A DNA stretch of 64,000 bases from Narthecium ossifragum (Eukaryota; Streptophyta; Magnoliopsida; Dioscoreales; Nartheciaceae). The DNA lies in the NCBI GenBank assembly GCA_963920575.1, contig OY986973.1:18338062-18402061 (forward strand). Reading direction: 5' to 3'. A model generated the notes under the pieces. The model saw nothing but the letters and a program-made list of their open reading frames with translations, ran no database searches and was not told the origin of the DNA. Both the position numbers and the translations under genes were made by a program. Below, piece by piece: positions 20,757 to 32,388 of this stretch (the first letter of the stretch is position 1; every line of letters starts with the position of its first letter).

Positions 20757-23228
20757 TAGGGGTGTACAACGGGTTGGGTAACCCGTTTCGACCCGAAAAA
20801 TTAACCCGACCCGAACCTTAACGGGCAGGTCATAAGATAGTCGTAAACGGGTCGGGTCTGACCCGACCCGTTACAATAATACCGGGACGGGTAATGGGTG
20901 TTTAAGTTTTTGCTTAACGGGTAACCCGTTTAGAATAAATACTATTTACAAATTACAAGTATATATATATATTATATATCTAATTAATTTCCAAGTTAAT
21001 TGGAACTTAGAACTTATATTGGAAACTTGAACCGTAACCACTAAGTCACTAACCATTAACCACTAACCCTAGGTCCCTGATGAGTCACTAAATAGTCACA
21101 ATTAAACCCCTTAAATTACCTTTGTTAGCTCAAGAGTGTTTGTGTTTGATAGTTTGTTAGTTGATTTCAGGGTTAATCATGCTTTGAGAAGAAATGCAGG
21201 AAATTCGGCTAAAATGACTAAATAACTACTTCGTCGACCGTCAGTAATATATTCAACAGATATTGCATAAAGGTTCAAATATTCTGAAACTTTGGGATAT
21301 TTTAGAAGACTCAGAGATATACAACGTTGCTGTTGGACACTTTGCGAGATTCCTGATGGTGTGATAGCAGATTGGAAAAATACATGAAGAGACATAGGCT
21401 GGAAAGCTGCACCGTCGAAGCTGAAGAGAATATTCTTCAAATATTCTAGATAACTCCGAATATTAGGAAATCTTTGGGATCTGACAGAAGACTTCCTAAT
21501 CTACATCTTTTGTGTTGGACTTATGTTCAGATTCGGGACGGATTGGACCCAGTAGCGACCGGAATAGGCTGTCAAGATCAATTCAGGAAATCCGAGTTAC
21601 ACCAGAGTCCAACTCAACTAAACCCTAGTTTTGGAAGTTCCCCTATATATATGATTATTTAATACGAATTTGGGGGCTCTTCCTTGGCCTTTTGGCTGAG
21701 CCTTCTTGGTTCTTTTTCTTCCTTCTTTTACATAAGTTAGGTTAGATCTTTGGGGGAAGATCCATGGGTGGAGCGTGGAGACAACCTTCATCGACGGATC
21801 TCCTTTCTAAAGATGAGTAGCTAAAACCCTAGCCATGGGATTCTTATAATGTAATTAGGGTTTCTATTAGGGATTTCTTAGATCTAGGGCTTATATACAT
21901 TATTGATTGGCTTATATGGATTGATTTCTATTTCTTTTATACCTTGGTGTCGATTTCTTGCTGGATGTATGGATTGTTCTTGTTTGCACTTGATTCCGGA
22001 GCTTGTGTATGCTAAGGCTTGGATTGGATTCATTTAAATAAGAGGACCATGCTAGTCCCATGGTATCTCAGATGAAATCTTCTTCGTGATTAGGGATTGT
22101 ATAGTGCTAGTCCCACTATAGTAGTGCTAGTCCCACTACGTTCCATCCCTAATCCTTCATGCATCTTACCTTTGTAGTTTCGGCCATCGAGATGCGAAGT
22201 CATCTCGATCGTACACCTAAATCCATATTCATGTTATTATTTGCGATGAATTCATCCTAATAAGAGGGTTCATTAGCGGTGAATGTAACTAATCATTCAG
22301 TCACTGATAATTAGATAATTGTTCTTGCCAATAAGGAATCTTAAACAGAACTTGTTGAGTGATAAGGAGAACTAGCCATTCACTTATCAATTATTAGGAA
22401 GCCACTCATCGTGTTTGCATGCCCTGATCTTAGAAAGACTTGGTAGAACCTGAGTTACTGATTAAGAACTCCATGGTATCTTTTATCGTATTTATAAATC
22501 CTTTAGTATTAGTTTAATTTCAATTCTAAATCTTTTCTCAACTTATTGGTAGGAATACTTAGATTGAGTTTAGTAGTTTAATTATTTTCCTACGCATTCC
22601 CTGTGGATTCGACTCGGACTCACTACTCACTACCCCTAAAGTAGTTAGTTAGTAGTTTGATTATAAATTTGTAATTTTGAGTAGATTTGTTAAGGAACGA
22701 CACTTTTCAAGTCGTATCAGTCTCTCTCTGGCTCTACCTCTCTCCAGCGCTCATAGGCTCACAACCATTCTCTTCTTCGTTAGACCATAAAAACCCTAAC
22801 CCTTCCCAACCCTTCTTCTCTTTAGATTCTAATCCACTCCACTAAGGAACTAACTCTATTGTATTGTATTTCTCCTCGACGCCACCTGTCTTCGTCGTGA
22901 GCTTTCTCTGTTCGACGCTGTCCGTCTCTGTCGTGATTTTTCCATTCGACACCACCCATCAATCATCATCCAGCCACAACTTAGATTTATATGCTTATGT
23001 TGTTTGAATTTTGGATTAATAGATTGTAATTTAAATCTTTATATTTATTCATGTGGTACTAATAACGAGTTAATGGGTTACCTGTACCTGTTAACCTGTT
23101 GACCCGTTAGCCTGTTAACATGTTGATAAATTAACAGGTTAACGGGCGGGTCATAAGGCCCTCAAAAGTTAACGGGTCGGGTCCGACCCAACCCGTTAAC
23201 TATTGACCCGACCCGTTGTACACACCTA
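20757..23228 (+). mobile_element. Non-autonomous hAT element with nested solo LTR
   Basis: The terminal repeats are TAGGGGTGTACAACGGGT and, at the right end, its imperfect reverse complement ending TTGTACACACCTA. The 8-bp target duplication TTGGAAAG (20749-20756 and 23229-23236) is perfect, as expected for hAT transposition. The subterminal regions are rich in ACCCG/CGGGT words. There is no transposase. A solo LTR occupies 21078-22719. The copy at 33417-33951 is an inverted, shorter relative. Confidence 0.93.
21078..22719 (+). mobile_element. Solo LTR (Athila/Tat-like family 1) inside the hAT element
   Basis: It starts TGATGAGTCACTAAAT and ends ACACTTTTCAAGTCGTATCA. The ends form the extended inverted repeat seen in the LTR at 61343. 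Flanks are GTCCC and GTCTC, a 5-bp duplication with one mismatch. Near the end lies the CCCTGTGGATTCGACTCGGA segment shared with 61343-63001. It contains no genes. Orientation is plus. Confidence 0.88.
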
Positions 23229-23236
23229 TTGGAAAG

Positions 23237-24036
23237 CAACATGTGAAGCAACCATGGAATTAAGGAAAGATGTTCTACACACTCCTTGCAACAATAGCAA
23301 AATTCAAGTAATCCAAGATTAGTGGGTGGGAGAATTCCCTCTCAATCTATCTTCTAGTCTCATGAGTAGCTTTAACATGTGCAATGACATGCGACTAGAA
23401 TCATTCATATCTGGAGATTGTTGGGACTTTGCAAAGCTTTCTTTGCACTTCCATTAATCGATGATCCTCAAAATCCTAGAAGTTGGAATTCTTCATAGTT
23501 AAACTGAAGATGGCTTCCGCTAGGCATTCAAAAAATCTGTAGCAATAGTATCGGCTTCAATTTATACTTGGCTTTCAACGTAGGAGACCTACTATGGATT
23601 GGCAGTACGCCCTGAGGTGTGGCGTGGAATCAAGGGAGCACCTGTTGGTCCCATAATCCGGCTATTTCTTTGGAAGTTGTTTCACAAAAAACTAGCTGCT
23701 CACGATCTTCTACGGCGCTACTATGGATTCTATGATCGGAACTGCCCAAGATGTAATCTTGTGGATGAATCATTCCAACATTTATTTGCAGGATGTCGTT
23801 TTGCTGAAAGAATATGGGATCTAATTCTCCCAAATGATCGTCCAAATGAAGGATGGTCTCTGGATTGGCTGTGCGCTTGCTTGACATGGTCTTCAATAGA
23901 AAAACATTGGAGATGGAGGAAATTTCTAATTGGTTACAGCCTTTGGATGATTTGGAAGGAAAGAAATGCCTTAATATGGGAGAATCAAAAAACATTGGCA
24001 GAAACATTAGCCTTGTGGATTAGAAGACAAGTTTAA
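23237..24036 (+). pseudogene. LINE D zinc-binding domain (zf-RVT) region
   Basis: The ORF from 23599 (145 aa) contains VWRGIKGAPVGPIIRLFLWK, HDLLRRYYGFYDRNCPRCN, ESFQHLFAGCRFAERIWDL and WMIWKERNALIWENQ. This is the zf-RVT domain found after RT in plant L1 elements, with CPRC, H and C ligands visible. The stretch from 23237 to 23598 continues LINE coding sequence but is broken by stops. Confidence 0.87.
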
Positions 24037-24099
24037 GAGCATTGGAGACTCAAAAAATGGGATCGTGATGCACCCTTTGGAATAGCACACAAAGAACCA

Positions 24100-24463
24100 C
24101 AAAGAGGATGAATTATTCAGGTTGATTCATCCTGGTGTGTTGGTCAACCGCGGGTTGGGATTAGATTGTGGGACTGACCACCCTTTGGAGGCTCGTAGTA
24201 GAGGTATGCATAATGTCTTGTTGGAGTCAGATTATAGAAATGTGATAAACTACTTGAACAATGCTGAAGTTTGGCTGCTTGATTTTGAAACAGAGCTCCG
24301 GAGTGTGTGGGCCCTTTCATGTAATTTTATAGGGGTGATCTTTGTTTTTATTCTGAGGTTTTATGAATCAGTGTCCGACCACCTTGCGCATATTGCTCGT
24401 GATCGACCTCGGAGTATTGTCCCCTAGCGGACTCTTGTAACCCCAGCCTTTGGGCTCATCTAC
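24100..24463 (+). pseudogene. LINE D RNase H domain, degenerate
   Basis: The frame from 24122 includes NVLLESDYRNVINYLN, matching the LESD catalytic segment of the RNase H-like domain at the end of plant L1 ORF2, and HLAHIARDR near the end. The N-terminal DxS motif is seen at 24120 as QVDSSW in another frame. It is followed by the LINE 3' end. Confidence 0.7.
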
Positions 24464-24679
24464 GAAAAAAAACAAAAGGGTTAATAACATTTTACTCCCC
24501 TCTAGTTTGACAATCTGTCAATTTACCCCCTATAGTTTAAAACGTGACAAAATGAACCCTTAATTTTTCAATGTGATCGTTTTACACCCAAATCTCAAAC
24601 GCCGTTAATCAGGCTGACGGCAAACCGGTTAAATACGTCACGTGCGACGCACGTGACCCCGTTTGACCGGTTTTTCCCG

Positions 24680-25700
24680 GTTCAGCCCGTTTTCAAGCAG
24701 GTCACGTGCGAGCACTCTCATAGTAGCGTCCTTTGCAAACGTGTAGTACTCCTCCGGCACGACGCCGGTGAACATGTACAGCTCCTCCACTCTCGATAGC
24801 GTGGTCGGGATTTCACCCTCGAATCGGTTGTGGCTCATGTCGATCACTTGAGCAGAGACCGGTTCAACGATCCGGAGTGGACCAGAGAACGCGTTCCAGC
24901 CGACCTGGAGGATGGAGATGGGGGGGGGGGGAGATCCAGCTTTGAATGGGGCCAGAGAGGCGGTTGGAGCTGAGATTGGGGTACTCAAGCCGGCGGAGTC
25001 TGGGGAGAGAGAGATCGACCGGGCCGGAGAGGCGGTTGGATGAGAGATCGAGCTGGATGAGGGGAAGCGGGGTAGATCGGCGGAGAGGAGGTTGCGAGAG
25101 AGGATGAGGTGCTCGAGGGCATGGAGGGAGGCAGGGAGAAGATCCAGCTGGGAATGGGGCTAGAGAGGTGGTTGGAGCTGAGATCGGGGTACTCAAGCTG
25201 GCGGAGTCTGGGGAGAGAGCGATCGACCGGGCCGGAGAGGCAGTTGGATGAGAGATCGAGTTGGATGGGGGGAAGCGGGGTAGATAGCCGGAGAGGAGGT
25301 TGCGGGAGAGGATGAGGTGCTCGAGGGCAGGGAGGGAGGCGGGGAGAAGATCCAGCTGGGAATGGGGCCAGAGAGGCGGTTGGAGCTGAGATCGGGGTAC
25401 TCAAGCCGGCGGAGTCTGGGGAGAGAGCGATCGACCGGGCCGGAGAGGCGGTTGGATGAGAGATCGAGTTGGGTGAGGGGAAGCGGGGTAGATCGCCGGA
25501 GAGGAGGTTACAGGAGAGGATGAGGTGCTCGAGGGCAGGGAGGGAGGCGGGGATTGGGGCGGAGACCCAGTTGTGCGAGAGGTCTAGGGTTTAGAGGTGA
25601 TGGTGGGAGGAGAAAGAGGAGGGGGTGGGGCCAGAGAAATAGTTGCGGGCTAGAGTGAGGGAGTGCAGGAGACGTAGGGTAGGTCACTGGAGACACGAAC
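24680..25700 (-). pseudogene. Captured leucine-rich-repeat receptor-like gene fragment
   Basis: LRR domains bind ligands in plant receptor kinases and receptor-like proteins. The minus strand shows LDLSSNRLSGPV, LEYPNLSSNRLSGPI, VGWNAFSGPLRIVE and VIDMSHNRFEGEIPTTLSRV, fitting the plant LRR consensus LxLSxNxLSGxIP. No signal peptide, transmembrane segment or kinase domain is seen. Three tandem 208-bp copies shift the frame from one copy to the next, so no single ORF reads through. The parent gene is not in the window. Base composition is far more GC-rich than the flanks. Confidence 0.8.
24930..25560. repeat. 208-bp tandem triplication within the captured LRR sequence
   Basis: The same minus-strand start MSTPISAPT occurs at 24988, 25196 and 25404, exactly 208 bp apart. 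Each is followed by near-identical sequence. Because 208 is not a multiple of three, each copy changes the reading frame. Confidence 0.92.
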
Positions 25701-27179
25701 AGGGGCGAGAGAGAGGGATGAGAGTGCGAAGAGAGAACAGCGCCGCATATTCGAGGCGGCCGGTCAAACAGGGTTACGTGCTTCGCACCTGACCTATTTA
25801 ACCGGTTTGTCGTCAGTCCGGTTCACGGCGTTTGAGATTTGGGTGTAAAACGACCACATTGAAAAATTAAGGGTTCTTTTTGTCACGTTTTAAACTATAA
25901 GGGGTAAATTGACATATTGTCAAACTAGAGGGGAGTAAAATGTTATTAACCCAAAACAAAAACAAAAACAAAGATACAAAGATAGAAACAACTAAAAACG
26001 CTATATTGAACTGCAATATTTTCTTTCCAGATTTAAGCTTCTTGATATCCACCTCCATCTTAGCAATTCCATTATCTCTCGACTTGCACATTACTACAAA
26101 CAACTAGTTATGGGCCAAAAGGTCTGCCTCTTCTAGCCTCAACTGCTCCAGTTCCACTTCCAACCTCTGAATCTTCATCTTCATGTCAATGATGATTACT
26201 TTCCCACGCTCACCCACTCCCTCATCTGCCCAGCTGACGTAATTGCACCCACCATGTTCATGTGAGCTGGGATATACTCATCAGATTGCAGTACATAAAC
26301 ATCAATTCACAACAAATGCATTACATTATAAATCAACCGAGTAGTTTAGGCCTCCATAAAATCTTCACCCAGGATTTGTTGTGGTCCAAGATGTCCTTAG
26401 CTTGGCTCGCAGTCTACAATCACAAACAGGCACTGCAAGAAAAATGGCCTATACCATCGTTTTCACACTAGCGTTTATTAAAAATCGATGGTAGAGAATG
26501 TTTATACCAGCGGTCATTGCGATTGTTGGCAAAGACTAGGTCTTTACCAACGCTTTGTGGCGACCGTTGGTATTGAGAGGTATATACCAGCGTTTTTCTC
26601 CGACTGCTGGCTTTGGCGTATAAATATCAGCGGTTTTCGGGCCGCTAGAATATGTATCGAGAATCAGCCCCTACATTTTCTATACTAGCGGGGCGAAACT
26701 ACTGGTGTAGGATTTTCTGGCCGCTGCTATAGCTATTGAGAATGGCCACATATTCTATAACAGCGGCTAGAAGTGCTGGTATAGGTTGAAAGGAGACATT
26801 TTAATGTATGCTAGGTCAAAAAAAATGGATTATTAGACCAACCAAGATTCCCATTCCACGTAGTGCTAATCACAAGATTAATTGATATTGTTTTTTCTAT
26901 TTTGCAATCACATATGTGACTTTAAAAAGAAAAAACCTTTTTATTAATAGACCATTATATAAATATGAAAATAGATAATTTATTTGCAAAAACTTCAATC
27001 TATCATGGAACACTTGTAGCTAGTTTTTTTCCCCTTCTATTCTTTTGAGTCATTCTTGTCTATGACCATTTTACATGTCAAATTCCAATTTTAATCATTG
27101 AAATTTTTGCTTTTTTTGCCTCTTATGTGCATGTACATATAAAAGCATGATGTAATATTGACTAGACCCTATACCAAAT

Positions 27180-27640
27180 AGGGTAGCAATCCCCACCCAG
27201 CATAATCAGATGACCCATGACCGGCGAGCTATGATCCGACCCATGACTTACGAGCCATTTAAATTTATGGCCTTAAGTAGAATTGCAAAATTAAATCTGA
27301 CCCGAACCCGACCAGTGACCCATGATCCAACACATGACCCGGTTAATCTCAAAACCTTAAGCAACATTATAAAAATAGAATATCGATAATAAGATCAACT
27401 TAACCCACTAAACTTGACCCGAAATCGACCCATGTAATAAATAGCTTAAACGGGCCGTCAGGTCAGAACTCGATCGTTTAAAAGCGAGTCGGGTTGACGA
27501 ACCAAATAATCTAGTTTTAAAAGTAGGTCGGGTTCGGGTTGACGAACCGGACCTGTTTATAAAACGGGTGAGATTTAAGTTGGGCTTTTGGGTCGAGATA
27601 ACGTCAGCATATACCTATTATTAGAAAAATCTAATTCAAA
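27180..27640. repeat. ACCCG/CGGGT-rich segment inside the CACTA element
   Basis: Repeated GACCCATGACC, CGGGTCGGGTT and GACCCGAA words resemble the interior of the hAT elements in this window. Terminal repeats and an 8-bp duplication could not be confirmed, so this may be an old hAT fragment. Confidence 0.4.
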
Positions 27641-28109
27641 ACCAAATCCACTATTATTAACTAGACCCTTTGCCAAATATTGACTAGACTCTAAGTTTAT
27701 TATTAAAAACATCAAACCCAAACCACCATACTTATTAGCTCAAACATCAAATCTAAAATTAAACCATGATCTTGAAGGACCTCATGTCCGTTCAAACCCA
27801 ACCCCATATAACAGACCCAAAACCTTTTATTCCAAATAGACACCACCAAACCTATACATGAAAGCCAAAACAACCCATAGTTCAAATATACTATATCAAA
27901 TTAACCGATACATCAAAGCTAAACTTAATTATTAAGCTCAACCTATTAATGCAAAAGGCTAATAAGTAGCTGGTCGTGTTTGGGTTCCACTAGTCCAAAT
28001 AATATATATCAAATTAACCTCCCGCCTCATGAAAAGATTGGCACTAGACAATAGCTAAAAGTAGATAGCTCGGGTTTGGGTTCCAGACCCAAAACCTTCT
28101 ATTCTATCT

Positions 28110-29644
28110 TTAACCTCATGCCTCGCCGGCCGAGAACCCCAAAGCCCTAACGCACGCAACCATCTTGTGATTGGCCTCCAGAATCTCCTTGATAGGATCC
28201 GTAAGCATATACTCGCCATTTTCCTCTCCTATTATTCACGGATTTCTTACATCCTTGTTGGATTTTTGAGTTAATTTTTGATCATCGATCACTGATTTAT
28301 AGCATTTAAGTGATAGATTTTTTTGTTTTGGTGTTTAGTTATTTGTTTGTTCTTGATTACGAGCATCTTGTTGATGTTTTCTGGTCTCATTTGGTTGTGC
28401 TGTGATTAAATAAAAAGTGGAGACAGTGGGTTTTGTTCGATGTTCCCAAATTCTTGGGAAAGGTCCTGATAGGGATAGACTGTGCTATTTTATGGATTGG
28501 AGAATACTTTATTTTCTATCTTTGAGATGGCCTTCAAGGAGATTGCGAGTAGGCTTATGTCACGGGCATTATATAATCTGCAAGAAGGGTACCTATAAAA
28601 TCTATATGTGACTATAAAGTTCACACACAAACTTAGCCATTGATATTTTGGTGTCGGTCTTGTTAAAATTTTTTCGTGTTTTTGGTTTCTACCAGCTGGT
28701 TGCTTTGTTTTATGGTCATCCTCGTGTGTCCTGAAGATAGCAGGACCTGCTGTCTCTTTGTTATGAAGTTTGGTTGTTTTTGTTCATAAGATATAGTGCC
28801 ATTTATGAAAAGCATCACTGCCTCTTAAAATCATCGGGCATCTTGATTTATTCAGTTCTTTGTAACTGATTGAGGCAATCACATTGGGGATTCGAGCATC
28901 TTGGTACCTTAATAAAGGAAAGGATGCTTCTTTACAATTACTTTATCTAAAAATTCCACTTCTTGTTGACATACTCCACCTTTTCAACTAATTGAGTTCG
29001 AAATTAAGCAGTTTGTTGGCCGATAAGGATGATTGAATTTAAAAAATATGTTGGTTTATCTCTTTTGGTGTCTTGAATTTGTAGTCTTCTCTCTGTCGGG
29101 TCATTGACCAATTAGAATTATGAATCGAGGTTGTTTGGTGAAGGTTGAGCTTGTAGAATTTGTTAGCAACAAGCCTAAGAGATTTTGCTGATTAGGTAAG
29201 AGGTTGATAATCAGGTTAAGAGCCTTCGTGAGAAGTTTGGCTCGCTTGAGATTCATCTAAAATAAAAGGATGTGCAAATAAATGACAAAGTAGCTGGGTT
29301 AGAAGCTCAAGTTAAGAGCCTTCTTGAAATACTCCAATCAAGACAGGTATTATTGTTAACTTATTATAACTTACTGTTGATGGTTGGTTAAGAGTGTACA
29401 TATCTCAGCTTGCAACTTGCCCATGCTCATCTATTTTCGTTCACGAGTAATTTGTGGGGATTCTATTTCTGTTGGAAGCATAAAAAAATTAGGATAGTTA
29501 GTATAAAATGTCTGTGACCATAAACTTGCTTAATATTGCTTTTTAGTTCCTGAACTGCTTCATGTTCCATTGAGTTCCTGCTGAAGAGATATATATATAT
29601 ATATATTTTTTTTTGCAGCTTATTGAGCATTAAGTTGTGTTTGT

Positions 29645-29689
<45 letters not shown>

Positions 29690-30640
29690 AAAGTAGCTGC
29701 GTTTGTGGAGTTAGAAGTCATAGTGAGCCTAAAAATGGTGATTGTTATAGGCATTAGTGAGCATTCTTATTACTTTGGACTGAAACTGTGGTGGCTATGC
29801 TATATCAGCCATGGTGATGCTCACTAATAAAATGGAGATTGTTATAGGCATTTTATACTACTGTTTGGTAATAAAATGGAGTGCAATCAGTTTGCATAAA
29901 TTGACATGCCAGATACGAAGTTTCTGGTGATCCCATCATTTTCTGGTGATCCCATCATGCAACGCCAGGTGTGGTTATTATGCCAAATGCTTCAGCTGAG
30001 TTTAGCTGTCCTTGTTGAAGTATCAAAGCAGAGAAATTGACTGGTGGGGCATTTGCTGTTGGTTGCAGTTTTATTTCGGGCCATATGTACCTTTTGCAAA
30101 CATTCTATGATCAAATAAAAATCTGGAGATTTCAAAGTTATTAGAGAGCATTAGCAGGCAAAGCCTTCATAAATTCAGATACTCTATCCGGTCTTTGCAC
30201 CTTTATAAACAATATCACTTTAGAGCGTACACTATTATTTAGGTTAGTGACACTATGAGTTTACAAATTTTTTGACAGGAACTGCAAAGTGTTTAAGGTA
30301 GTGTACCAGAGACTGGCTTTTGGTCTTGATGATGTCTCTGCATTCCGTGAAATAAAACTCCAACTTCAAATTCCAATTAACAGTCATCTCATTTGGATTT
30401 TGTGGAACACTCTTCCGGAGGAAAACTTTTACTGGAGGTTGCAAGCTGCACATTGACTTAGCAGGACTGTGTGTCATGGATTCTTTCCTTAATTTTGTAC
30501 ATAGTCAAAACTAATTATTTGTATTAATTTTTCTGCATAGGTACATGATTCAGCAAGTCTAGAATTTAACTTACGCTCCTCAACATCGAGTCATGATCCC
30601 GCATCCACCGAGGATGGTACATACACTGTAACTTTTAGAA
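28110..30640 (+). pseudogene. Possible captured host gene fragments in the CACTA interior
   Basis: A GC-richer leader (about 28110-28200) ends in a donor-like GGATCCGTAAG. Downstream short coding-like blocks are separated by T-rich intron-like stretches. The clearest, at about 29195-29345, reads VDNQVKSLREKFGSLEIHLK, a stop, then KDVQINDKVAGLEAQVKSL: a heptad coiled coil ending at a CAG|GTATTA donor. Another (about 30540-30615) reads SASLEFNLRSSTSSHDPAST after an AG acceptor. I cannot name the parent gene. Confidence 0.4.
29641..29688 (+). repeat. GT microsatellite
   Basis: Alternating GT accounts for the apparent VCVCVC ORF at 29645. It is not a gene. Confidence 0.95.
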
Positions 30641-31830
30641 ACCAAATCTTATTGAAATTAGATAGCTGTTTTGTGGTGATAATTAGACAATTGTTTTGGT
30701 GAATATGGATCGTAAGTTGAGAAAACAATGTCCTATTAGTGTTGTGACAAATTTGTATTCCTTGTGCATGCTGGTACCCCAGAATTGTGAACATTAATGG
30801 AAGATATATATGGTCAGGTCTACTTTCAAGGAATATTTTTGGATTTTTAAACCTTTCAGCTAAATAGTGTAATAGTATAAGTACTGTCGATGCAATGTAT
30901 GGATTTTTAGTCTTGTGGAAAATTAGATGCTTATTTTGTATCATTTTGGGTACTTGGAAATACTATATTTGATGTATTCAATATCCTTGCTGTTGGTATT
31001 TCAAATTTTTTGGAAATTTCTGTTTCTTTGGAAATTTGAAGATGGATTAGTTAATGTCATTAATTTGAAAGCTAACAAAATAAGTAGTCACAAAGCTACC
31101 GATGTGAGTTTCATAATACAAACATTTTTGTTACCATATAACAATGGTAATAAAAGTGTTGGCATACGTAACAATAACAGTGGTTTGTTTTGGCCTAAAT
31201 CAACTTTTTTTCGTCACATTTGATCTGGCGTAGACAACCTACTCTAGCGGCCAGTGTATATCTTTACCAGCGGTTCTCTCGTCATATTTGATTACTCTTA
31301 AAGACCATATATCCACATGTATTAGCACTCTATACTTGTAGTTAACTAACCGTTGGACTAGACGTCCAACAGCAACAATCGGATTATTGCTATACCAGCA
31401 GTTTGCTTGTCATATACCATCATTCATCAAGGCCATTTACCCACATGTTTTAGCACTCTATACCAGCGGTTAGTCATCGCTGGCATAGTTGAACAACACC
31501 AGCGGCCACTAGTGGCTTTAGCGTTTTTTTGTGTCACATTTGATCATGTGTGAAGCCCTTATACCCATGGTTTTAACCATCCTATAGCAACGGTTAAGTC
31601 ACCGCGGGCATTGTACATTCTATACCCGCGGTCAATTCTAGTTACCAGCGGTCGCAAAAACCGTTGGCATAACCTATGCCGGCGCCGTCAAAGCCAACGG
31701 GTTCTGACTGCTGGTGTAGCCTATGCCAGCGGTCGTAGGTGATCTAGAACCGCTGGTTTAGGCTGTTTTTCTTGTAGTGAGGTGAAGGTGGTGAAGACGT
31801 AGAGGAGGTCGAGACGGTGGATGATGACAT

Positions 31831-32388
31831 CCTAAGATTAAAAGAAGTAAAATAAACCACAAATTGACTGCATAAATCATGATAAAACAAACATGTTGCT
31901 CGATTTGAGAGAACTACACCATCAAACCTTTCCGTCTGGTGATGTTGACCTCGATTAGTGCCCTAGAAGTGTCAAAATCTCCTCCTCGATGTGATATTAG
32001 GGCACCAAGGGCATGAAATTGAGCAAAAAGCCCCTCTATCACCTTCCGATAGCCCTTATCCCAGTAATCTCTCATTTCCATTCAGCCAGAATCCTAGCCC
32101 TCAAATCCCATCATTAACGGCCTCAGCTGGAGGAAGAAGGCATGTGGGAAATGGTGGCCACATGGCTAAGCCCGTCAACGGGGTTAGATGGCTGGTCACG
32201 GGGCGAGAAATGGTGATGGAATCGTGCACGTGACCCCTTTTGTCGTTAGAAATGTGACGGCAAGTGGGGTGAAGGCCCACATAACAACCAAAAAAAAATT
32301 AAGGGACTAGATGTCATGATTCTGAAGTTGAGGGATCCTATAAAAGGTTGACTGAAACTACACTGTACTAATTGATAATATATATATA
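31831..32388. other. 5' flank of the GRF pseudogene, no clear gene
   Basis: A short plus-strand ORF (31991-32233) shows no domain. The stretch is the upstream side of the GRF gene on the minus strand and also the distal upstream region of the peptide gene on the plus strand. No TATA box could be assigned with confidence. Confidence 0.4.

Larger units (their letters stand above)
19940..24477 (+). mobile_element. L1-type LINE D, 5'-truncated, split by a hAT element
   Basis: The plus strand enters ORF2 in the middle of reverse transcriptase and runs to the zinc-binding domain and RNase H. It ends with a CAGCCTTTGGGCTCATCTACG-type tail and an A-rich run at 24464. A hAT element (20757-23228) with an 8-bp TSD interrupts it, and removing that element restores the order RT, then zf-RVT. 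A Pack-MULE sits directly in the A-rich tail. Confidence 0.87.
24478..25952 (-). mobile_element. Pack-MULE carrying LRR gene sequence
   Basis: The element has terminal inverted repeats of about 190 bp (24478-24670 and 25760-25952) starting GGGTTAATAACATTTTACTC. The perfect 9-bp target duplication AAAACAAAA (24469-24477 and 25953-25961) is diagnostic of Mutator-like transposition. There is no transposase. The GC-rich interior encodes leucine-rich-repeat sequence on the minus strand, so this is a gene-capturing MULE. It landed at the junction of the LINE D tail and the 3' end of the GRF gene. Confidence 0.93.
26431..31779. mobile_element. CACTA (En/Spm-type) element, non-autonomous
   Basis: The ends are CACTGCAAGAAAAATGG on the left and the reverse complement of CACTACAAGAAAAACAG on the right. 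The 3-bp target duplication AGG (26428-26430 and 31780-31782) is perfect. Sub-terminal regions (26445-26790 and 31215-31770) contain many copies of ACCAGCGGT-like words in both orientations, as expected for transposase binding sites. No TNP2-like transposase is recognisable. The interior looks like captured gene sequence. It is inserted in exon 1 of the GRF pseudogene. Confidence 0.93.
25963..31830 (-). pseudogene. GRF-type zinc-finger gene interrupted by a CACTA element
   Basis: GRF zinc fingers are small C/H domains found in nucleic-acid-binding proteins and in many short plant proteins with a coiled coil and C-terminal membrane helix. Exon 1 starts at 31830 (MSSSTVSTSSTSSPP) and runs to the TSD at 31780. 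It resumes at 26427 with VCDCRLRAKLRTSWTTTNPG. An in-frame TGA then replaces the expected Arg before RFYGG. After an apparent GT-AG intron (about 26337-26267), exon 2 gives GGCNYVSWADEGVGERG, a coiled coil (KMKIQRLEVELEQLRLEEA), a second stop, another coiled coil and a hydrophobic tail (FNIAFLVVSIFVSLFLFLF). The CACTA insertion and two stops make it a pseudogene. Confidence 0.8.

Noticed and set aside
27180..27640. Complete hAT element in the CACTA interior
   Set aside because: Words typical of hAT subterminal regions are present, but neither matching termini nor an 8-bp duplication could be found.
28417..28611. 64-aa ORF starting METVGFVRCSQ as a gene
   Set aside because: Short and without a domain. 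Another frame across the same stretch (MAFKEIASRLMSRALYNLQ) is equally plausible, so neither was called separately.
29645..29827. Cys-Val repeat ORF (VCVCVC) as a cysteine-rich protein
   Set aside because: It is the translation of a GT microsatellite inside a CACTA element.
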